A stretch of DNA of 18,750 nucleotides from contig USAT01000032.1 of NCBI GenBank assembly GCA_900552725.1, forward strand, positions 1 to 18,750, written 5' to 3'. Below are positions 13,755-18,750 of the stretch, piece after piece (position 1 is the first letter of the stretch; each line of letters starts with the position of its first letter). A model generated the notes under the pieces. The model was not told where the DNA came from and made no database searches. It was given only the letters and a program-made list of their open reading frames with translations. The translations under genes were made by a program, and so were the position numbers. Source of the DNA: an uncultured Eubacteriales bacterium (GTDB lineage: Bacteria; Bacillota; Clostridia; Oscillospirales; Oscillospiraceae).

Positions 13755-14405
13755 TCAGATTGCGCCGACCTCGGTATAGACCTTCTCCAGGGAATCGCCT
13801 CGGAGCAGGTTCTCCCGAACCCGATCCTCGTCCTTGATGAGAGCCAGGGCCCGGTCAAGAACCTCGTCGATGAGATCCTTGGGGATGATGACAACGCCGT
13901 CGATGTCGCCGAAGATATAGTCGCCGGGATGGATGGTCACGCCGTCCATCACCACGGGAATCTGGCACTCGTTGATCTCGCAGCGGCCCTTGGAGGTTCT
14001 GGGATTCCGTCCCCGGTAGAACAGGGGGAAATCCATCTGCTTCAGCTCCCGGACATCCCGGGCATAGGCATCCAGCAGCACACCGGCGCCGCCCCGCTGC
14101 CGGACGGCGGTGGCGAACAGCTCGCCGAAGACGGCGCAGTTGTACTCGCCCCGGGTCACCAGGACGTAGATCTCGCCTTCGCCCAGCTGGTCAACCACCC
14201 GGGTCTGGGCAATCAGGGGGTTCTCCGGCATGGAGTAAACCTGCGTGCCGATGCTGGTGAAGGCCGGTCCGAAGATCACCGTGTCGTCGGTCAGACCGTG
14301 GATTCCGCCGCCCAGTGCCTGGTTCCGGTAGCCCATACCGTCCAGCACGTCGGAGAGAATTCCGCAGTACAGCTTGCTCTTGATTTCGTTCAGATCGTAT
14401 TTCAT
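13755..14405 (-). CDS. RraA/HMG-aldolase-fold protein, copy A
   Basis: This 216-residue protein has the fold shared by RraA (an RNase E regulator in Proteobacteria) and the divalent-metal 4-hydroxy-4-methyl-2-oxoglutarate/4-carboxy-4-hydroxy-2-oxoadipate aldolases, which release pyruvate from hydroxylated oxo-acids. GELFATAVRQRG (residues 94-105) and VLLDAYARD (109-117) carry the substrate/metal loop, with R116 and D117 as the catalytic Arg-Asp pair. The usual DG is DA here. HPGDYIFGDIDGVVIIP is the C-terminal family signature. With R and D present, an aldolase or oxaloacetate decarboxylase activity is possible, and catabolic context favours that over RNase regulation. GGAG lies 11-14 bases before the ATG. 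It is the last gene of the minus-strand operon, 134 bases after copy B. Confidence 0.88.
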   Translation of the reverse strand: MKYDLNEIKSKLYCGILSDVLDGMGYRNQALGGGIHGLTDDTVIFGPAFTSIGTQVYSMPENPLIAQTRVVDQLGEGEIYVLVTRGEYNCAVFGELFATAVRQRGGAGVLLDAYARDVRELKQMDFPLFYRGRNPRTSKGRCEINECQIPVVMDGVTIHPGDYIFGDIDGVVIIPKDLIDEVLDRALALIKDEDRVRENLLRGDSLEKVYTEVGAI

Positions 14406-14431
14406 AAGTCCACTTCTCCTTTTGAATACCC

Positions 14432-14458
14432 GGAAGCCGCTGCCAAAAGGGGGCTTCC
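14432..14458 (-). other. Hairpin between the two RraA genes
   Basis: GGAAGCC (14432-14438) and GGCTTCC (14452-14458) form a 7-bp stem in the leader of copy A. On the minus strand no T run follows; on the plus strand TATTTTT does. The 134-base gap shows no convincing promoter. The hairpin may protect a processed downstream mRNA. Confidence 0.35.
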
Positions 14459-14539
14459 TATTTTTGAATTCGGGAAGCTTTGACGCAAGGCGCGAGATGG
14501 GAGGATTTCCACAGTCTCGGGGATTGCCGCAGAGCTTTC

Positions 14540-15244
14540 TTACAGAATTCCGAACTTAGCGAAGGCGTCGGTGGCGCTCATGCCGCCTTCGATGGCCTGG
14601 CGCACCAGCTTTTCTCCGGCGGCCTTTTCCAGTGCCTTTTCCATGACGGGCTCCACGATTTCCTTTGGCACCACCAGCACGCCGTCCACATCGCCGAAAA
14701 TCAGATCGCCGTCATGGATGGTGACCTGGCCGATCTCGATGGTGCAGCGGTAGTCGCAGACGTAGGTGCGCACGGAGGAATCCTGCGCCCAGCAGCCGGT
14801 GCAGAACACCGGGAAATTCTGCTCCAGAACCTGGGGCGTATCCCGGGTGCAGCCGTCAAGCACCGCGCCTACGGCGCCCTTGGTACGGGAAGTGGCGGTG
14901 AGCAGCTCCCCCCACAGGGCACTGTTATGGGCGCCGGTGGCCACATAAACCTCCCCCGGACGAAGCTGATCCAGAGACTCGGTCAGATAGCCGAAGGGCT
15001 TCTTCGCCGGAGCGTAAATGTCGTTTTCCAGAATGGTGCAGGCCCAGCCCACCAGCTTGTTTCGCTTGTCGTTGGCAAAAGTGCCAACCATATTGGGGGG
15101 CACCAGAGCCGTCAGAGGCCGGATGGCCGCAGGCAGGAACTGATGGGTGTAGCCCATCTGATCGAGGATATCGCCCACCACGGGCGTGTAGAGCTTTTCC
15201 CGAATCAGGGCAAAGAGCTCTTCGTTGTTTTTCCAGGATGCCAT
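14540..15244 (-). CDS. RraA/HMG-aldolase-fold protein, copy B
   Basis: This 234-residue paralogue keeps GELLTATSRTKGAVGAVLDGCTRD, with G112, D130 and the catalytic pair R134/D135, here with the canonical DG. The C-terminal IHDGDLIFGDVDGVLVVP signature is intact. Outside these motifs it differs widely from copy A, including an ILENDIYAPAKKPFGYL segment (71-87), so the pair is an old duplication or two separate recruitments, not a recent tandem copy. The likely activity is an aldolase or decarboxylase on a branched hydroxy-oxo-acid. AGAAGGA lies about 8-14 bases before the ATG. It starts 18 bases after the membrane-protein gene, so it is part of the same transcript. The substrate is unknown. 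Confidence 0.88.
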   Translation of the reverse strand: MASWKNNEELFALIREKLYTPVVGDILDQMGYTHQFLPAAIRPLTALVPPNMVGTFANDKRNKLVGWACTILENDIYAPAKKPFGYLTESLDQLRPGEVYVATGAHNSALWGELLTATSRTKGAVGAVLDGCTRDTPQVLEQNFPVFCTGCWAQDSSVRTYVCDYRCTIEIGQVTIHDGDLIFGDVDGVLVVPKEIVEPVMEKALEKAAGEKLVRQAIEGGMSATDAFAKFGIL

Positions 15245-15262
15245 AATGAACTTCCTTCTTTC

Positions 15263-15826
15263 TTACCGTCCGCCGCCCAGACGACGCTCCACCTGATGGA
15301 GCAGAGCCGCGCCGGAGACGCTTTTGACCTTGGACTGGGCGAACTGGGCAAATTCCCGGGATGCCTTGCTGTCGCCGCCTACCCGGATGGTGGTGCCCTT
15401 GCTGTCCGTCAGGATGAAGGCGGAGCCGGTGACCGGCCGCTTGACCTCCACGATATTCTCCCAGGAAATGGCAGTCTGATCGCCGAAGGGGGAATAGGCC
15501 ACCATCCGGTCATCAAACAGGACGGTGCACTTGACGAAGGTAAACAGCAGGGTAAAGTCTCCCATCAGGTGGCACAGCAGGCTGAAAGCCGCTACGATCC
15601 ACTGGGACTGGCTGCCGGTGCCTGCCAGGGTGTTATCCATCAGCTTCATCACCGGGAAGGCAAAGCCCAGGGCGATGAGCATAGCCCCGAGCAGGGCGGT
15701 GACCCAGGTTTCCCGGACGCAGAGCAGTCCGGTGTCCCGGCAGTGCTTTTTGACGATTACGCCGATGGCGGCGGCCAGCAGCACCGCCCCTGCCGCCAGG
15801 GACAGAAATAACATCCAATTACTCAT
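15263..15826 (-). CDS. Membrane protein with three predicted spans and soluble tail
   Basis: I choose the ATG at 15826 (187 residues) because GAGGAGG lies 8 bases upstream. The longer TTG frame would put that site inside the coding sequence. Hydrophobic segments lie at about 4-26, 41-62 and 73-100. The tail (about 101-187) contains FDDRMVAYSPFGDQTAISWENIVEVKR and IRVGGDSK, a beta-rich pattern resembling small bacterial PH-like domains. The start overlaps the end of the peptidase gene by 8 bases, so translation is probably coupled. I do not recognise a named family. It may anchor or regulate the operon's products or act as a membrane sensor; no transporter signature is visible. Confidence 0.8.
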   Translation of the reverse strand: MSNWMLFLSLAAGAVLLAAAIGVIVKKHCRDTGLLCVRETWVTALLGAMLIALGFAFPVMKLMDNTLAGTGSQSQWIVAAFSLLCHLMGDFTLLFTFVKCTVLFDDRMVAYSPFGDQTAISWENIVEVKRPVTGSAFILTDSKGTTIRVGGDSKASREFAQFAQSKVKSVSGAALLHQVERRLGGGR

Positions 15827-16484
15827 GGGTTTCCTCCTCGGCAAACTGCCGGAGCTGGGTAAAGAGCCGCTGGGCCTCCGGGGTGGCCTGAGGCAGCAGC
15901 ATCAGCACATCGTACACATAGGGGCTGTGGGAAAGGCGCAGCATTTCCCGGGCGAAGGCCATGGCGGCCACTTCTTCCAGGGACACCAGTCGGCTTCGCC
16001 GCTCCCAGGGGCCGATTTTCTGGAGCCGGATGTGCTTGCGATTGGTGTAAAGCTCCGGCTGCCGGTGCTGGAGCACATGGCACAGCTCGTGGGCAAGGAG
16101 CATTTCGCAAATGTCCACGTCGCCTAAAAATTCCACACCGCCGCTTTCCTGAATCAGGGAGCGGGTAGCGGCGGCGTTGTCCGTGTAGACCTGAATCCGG
16201 TCGGGCTCATAGTAGCAGGCGAAGGTCAGCATTCCGGCTCCGTCAGGCATGGACGGCCACTCCAACTTTACGTTCAGCTTTTCCGCCAGCTCCCGGCAGG
16301 AGATATCGCCCCAAGTGCCGCGAACCTGCCGTGCCATTTCCACGCCGCAGGAATCGGAGGCGTGGAAATGGTTGGCGTAATCTTCGGATGTGACGAGTCT
16401 TCGCAAAGGCTCCCGGGAGTGGGCGTAGGCAATCCAGACGGACTCCGGAAAGCTGGCCAATTCCCGGCACCAATCGGCGATCAT
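15819..16484 (-). CDS. HExxH zinc metallopeptidase-like protein
   Basis: This 221-residue soluble protein carries LLAHELCHVLQH, a gluzincin-like HExxH motif at residues 132-136. SLEEVAAMAFAREML (168-182) supplies a downstream Glu (E170 or E171) suited as third zinc ligand. The arrangement resembles the short ImmA/IrrE-like minimal peptidases, but there is no helix-turn-helix domain and no clear signal peptide. Several cysteines are present (C6, C46, C63, C90, C126, C135). Its start codon shares one base with the hydantoinase stop (TAATG), so the two are translationally coupled. Such coupling suggests a job on the operon's own products, for instance maturation or turnover of the hydantoinase, or use of a peptide-derived substrate. 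Function is unassigned. Confidence 0.82.
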   Translation of the reverse strand: MIADWCRELASFPESVWIAYAHSREPLRRLVTSEDYANHFHASDSCGVEMARQVRGTWGDISCRELAEKLNVKLEWPSMPDGAGMLTFACYYEPDRIQVYTDNAAATRSLIQESGGVEFLGDVDICEMLLAHELCHVLQHRQPELYTNRKHIRLQKIGPWERRSRLVSLEEVAAMAFAREMLRLSHSPYVYDVLMLLPQATPEAQRLFTQLRQFAEEETHE

Positions 16485-18616
16485 TACAGGATTTCCGTCC
16501 GGGAGGCAACCAGCAGGATGCCCTCGTCGGGGTCAGCCTCCAGGAACTCGGAGCGCATGACCATCATCAGCTGCTCCAGGTTCAGAGAGCTGGTGAAGTC
16601 CAGCACCTTGCCGCCGATGCACAGGAAGAAATCGGGGGTTCTGGCCATCTCGTTCTTGTAGTACAGGGTCTTCTCCCACATTTCGGTGACGACCTTCTCC
16701 CAGTCCTTGGCCAGGCAGCTTTCCGCGATGGCGTCGCCGCACTGAGCCTTCACGAAGCCCCGGTGGTCAACGATGCGCACATTGTGCTTCTCGCCGTTCT
16801 GGTGGCCGAAGATGTAGAACACGTCGTTGGACACCAGATCCTCCACGTCCTTCTCCTCGCAGCGCATGGAGTTGGCGGCCAAAGCCCGAGCCTCGTGGAT
16901 GTCGCAGCGCAGCTTCAGGTCGGTGGCCTGCACCTCGTTGGAGCCCATGGCAATGGCGGTGACCTTGGAGGTCTGGTTGTCGATCTCGATCTGCACCTCG
17001 ATGGTATCGGGCACGGCACCGTTCTTGATGGCCATTTCCTTGGCTTCCTTCTTGATCTGACGGATGTCCTCGGTGGTGGGGTTGGGAATGACACGCTCCA
17101 CCACGTCCCGGATCATGGCCAGCGCCACACCGATGGAGGAAATGACCTCGGCGTGCTTGGCCAGGGAGTAGCGCATGTTCAGCTGCTCGGCGGAGTAGGG
17201 AAGCAGCGCGCTGGCGCCGCCGCCGCAGCCAACCAGGTCGATCTGATCCCGGTCGATCTTATACTTCTCGGCGAACTTCAGGATGATGGGCTCGATGTGC
17301 TCGTAGGCCTTGTGCAGGATCTGACGGCAGCACTCCTCCACGGACACGCCCACATAGTCGGCCAGAGGCTGGATGCACTTCCGGGCGGACTCCACGTAGC
17401 CCCGGGAGTAGTCGCCTTCCTTGACGTAGCCCAGCACGTTGGCGGCGCAGGAGTTGGTGATGGTCACCCGCTTGCCGCTCTTGAGCTTGATGCGGACATA
17501 GTCGGCGGGATCGCCCTCCTTGGGGGAGAAGAACTCCAGCTCCGGCTCCTCAATTTCCTCCGGAGGGGTGTAAACGGCGTAGCCCAGACCCGCGATGTGG
17601 GCGGAACGGGGGCCAACGTCCAGAATCTGCTTGTTGCCGGCACGAACCATGGAGCCGCCGGCCACGCCCTGAACCTTCACGTCCAGGGAGTTGACGTAGG
17701 TGTCGTGACCGCCCACGGAGGCGTACTCCACGCCGGGACGGCCGTTCTTGATGACGCCGATGTTGGTGGTGGTGCCGCCCACCTCAAAGTAGATGCCGTT
17801 GGAGGCACGCAGGTACATCAGAGCGCCCATGACGGAAGCGGCAGGGCCGGAGAGCATGGTCAGCACCGGACGCTTCTTCATTTCGTTGATATCCATAACG
17901 CCGCCGTCGCCGCGCATGATCATCAGAGGCACGTCCACGCCCGCGGAGCGGACGGCACTTTCGGTGCAGTTGGCGGTGTTCATCATCTTGGGCAGAATGG
18001 AGCCGTTGATGGCGGCGGTGCGGGTCCGGCGGGTCAGGCCGTAGAGCTTGGAAATATCGGAGGCAACGGAAGCCATGAGCCCCCGGCGGTCGGCCTCGGC
18101 CTTCACCAGCATCTCGTGCTCGATGGAGTCCACGCCAAAGGCCTCGGAGGCGGCGATGACGGTGGCTCCGTCGTCCACCAGCTTCTGGACGTGCTCCCGG
18201 ACGGTTTCCTCATTGACCTGCTTGCTCTTCAGGTAAGTGTGGGTGGTGTGGATATAGCGGCCGCTGTCGAGCAGAATGTCGCCCACCTTGGACTGGCTCT
18301 TGGCGAGCATACCGCTGATGCCGCCGCCGCCCATGGCCAGAATGCCCACCTTGGCCACGTCACCCTCGATCAGGGCGTTGGTAGCCTGGGTGGTGGAGTG
18401 GGCGATGAAGACCACGTCCTCGGGGGCGATGCCGTTCTCGCTCAGGCAGTTCTGGAAGCACTTGATGACGCCCGCGGCGACACCCAGCTCGTCGTCGTGA
18501 CTGGTCATGACGATGGACTCGCCGACGATCTCATTGGTCTCATTGTCCAGGGCCACGGCCTTGGTGTGGGTGCCGCCAACGTCAATGCCGACGCGAACCT
18601 TGCGATGATTGCTCAT
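16484..18616 (-). CDS. Hydantoinase/oxoprolinase HyuA-type ATPase
   Basis: I choose the ATG at 18616 (710 residues): AGGAGG lies 8 bases upstream and would be inside the coding sequence if the ATG at 18643 were used. Residues 10-20 (GIDVGGTHTKA) open the Hydant_A_N domain, an ASKHA nucleotide site. AHSTTQATNAL (72-82) follows, then SGPAASVMGA (256-265) and EVGGTTTNIGV (278-288) of the Hydantoinase_A domain, and VGCGGGASAL near 450. The last 150 or so residues extend beyond the ATPase core and end in a Cys-poor alpha/beta region. Family members open cyclic amides (N-methylhydantoin, 5-oxoproline, lactams) or carboxylate acetone with ATP, usually with a HyuB partner. No HyuB gene is visible here. 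It is first in the five-gene minus-strand operon; the substrate is unknown. Confidence 0.92.
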   Translation of the reverse strand: MSNHRKVRVGIDVGGTHTKAVALDNETNEIVGESIVMTSHDDELGVAAGVIKCFQNCLSENGIAPEDVVFIAHSTTQATNALIEGDVAKVGILAMGGGGISGMLAKSQSKVGDILLDSGRYIHTTHTYLKSKQVNEETVREHVQKLVDDGATVIAASEAFGVDSIEHEMLVKAEADRRGLMASVASDISKLYGLTRRTRTAAINGSILPKMMNTANCTESAVRSAGVDVPLMIMRGDGGVMDINEMKKRPVLTMLSGPAASVMGALMYLRASNGIYFEVGGTTTNIGVIKNGRPGVEYASVGGHDTYVNSLDVKVQGVAGGSMVRAGNKQILDVGPRSAHIAGLGYAVYTPPEEIEEPELEFFSPKEGDPADYVRIKLKSGKRVTITNSCAANVLGYVKEGDYSRGYVESARKCIQPLADYVGVSVEECCRQILHKAYEHIEPIILKFAEKYKIDRDQIDLVGCGGGASALLPYSAEQLNMRYSLAKHAEVISSIGVALAMIRDVVERVIPNPTTEDIRQIKKEAKEMAIKNGAVPDTIEVQIEIDNQTSKVTAIAMGSNEVQATDLKLRCDIHEARALAANSMRCEEKDVEDLVSNDVFYIFGHQNGEKHNVRIVDHRGFVKAQCGDAIAESCLAKDWEKVVTEMWEKTLYYKNEMARTPDFFLCIGGKVLDFTSSLNLEQLMMVMRSEFLEADPDEGILLVASRTEIL

Positions 18617-18717
18617 GGATGTTCCTCCTAAAATAAATGACAAAGTTTCAATTTTAATTTTTGTTTATGGACATCAAACAGTGATTTCACCGTGACAGAC
18701 TGTCGAAAAACCATGTC

Positions 18718-18750
18718 ATTGCGAGGCAGTGCGCACACTGCCGTGGCAAT
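18718..18750. repeat. REP-like interrupted palindrome at window edge
   Basis: ATTGC and GCAAT (18718-18722, 18746-18750) frame GGCAGTG-CGCA-CACTGCC (18725-18742), with GA and GTG as the unpaired bases between. It may continue past the window. The ATTGCGAGG...GTGGCAAT form recalls dispersed palindromes common in gut Clostridia genomes. It lies upstream of the hydantoinase operon, in an AT-rich stretch where I find only a weak promoter candidate. Confidence 0.7.

Noticed and set aside
14406..14539. Promoter between the RraA genes (TTGCGT, then an A-rich -10)
   Set aside because: No convincing -10 hexamer at the right spacing; the gap is more simply part of one transcript.
15827..15844. A 6-residue extension of the membrane protein from a TTG at 15844
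   Set aside because: The extension encodes the GAGGAGG ribosome binding site of the ATG at 15826.
16763..18631. A 622-codon frame antisense to the hydantoinase gene, and similar ones at 4223-5821 and 5886-8156
   Set aside because: Low-complexity translations rich in His, Gly, Val and Leu are typical of antisense frames in GC-rich genes. The opposite strand carries clear protein families.
18617..18643. A 9-residue extension of the hydantoinase from the ATG at 18643
   Set aside because: It would translate through the AGGAGG ribosome binding site that fits the ATG at 18616.
18617..18700. Promoter of the hydantoinase operon (TTGATG, 15-base spacer, TAAAAT)
   Set aside because: The spacer is too short and the AT-rich context makes chance matches likely, so I did not list it as a feature.
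1..18750. CRISPR arrays, tRNA or rRNA genes, phage attachment sites
   Set aside because: No regularly spaced repeats, cloverleaf signatures or rRNA sequence were seen in either strand.

Overview
The window looks like chromosomal DNA from a high-GC, low-redundancy Firmicute of the gut Clostridia, most likely Oscillospiraceae-like. This is inferred from the holB-ricT gene order, the PPDK, RecG, RicT and M23/LysM/G5 protein types, strong AGGAGG ribosome binding sites and sigma-A type promoters. No 16S or other decisive marker is present, so the placement is tentative.

Layout. 1-1577 (minus) carries a GT4 glycosyltransferase followed by the 5' end of rplI, cut by the window edge. recG (plus, 1730-3784) diverges from the glycosyltransferase, with a promoter on each strand in the 152-base gap. 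A 14-bp hairpin separates recG from a convergent minus-strand pair: a LysM-G5-M23 cell-wall hydrolase and a 61-residue membrane micro-protein. The hydrolase promoter has a GTTCAC direct repeat with an 11-bp period against its -35 box. Upstream lie a HAD phosphatase and ricT, 3 bases apart; ricT carries an unusual ~135-residue Arg/Gly-rich tail.

The most interesting region is 8141-9754, a complete IS110-group insertion sequence lying between holB and ricT, genes that are adjacent in many Firmicutes. Its non-coding left end folds into a bridge RNA (seekRNA) architecture. From the sequence alone, all four guide segments can be matched to DNA: two to the flanking target halves and two to the element's own ends. 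The target guides and the left donor guide converge on a CT core dinucleotide present at both ends. Removing the element restores a 27-base holB-ricT gap. The joined ends of a circular form would also assemble a -35/-10 promoter in front of the RNA.

Downstream, holB (minus) and ppdK (plus) diverge from a roughly 300-base gap holding both promoters. ppdK ends at a strong terminator. The final block (18616 to 13755, minus) is a five-gene set: a HyuA-type hydantoinase/oxoprolinase, an HExxH zinc peptidase, a membrane protein with a probable PH-like tail, and two tandem RraA/HMG-aldolase-fold proteins. Stop/start overlaps suggest a translationally coupled operon, probably for catabolism of a cyclic amide, ureide or oxo-acid, but the substrate is unknown. 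The window closes in a REP-like palindrome.
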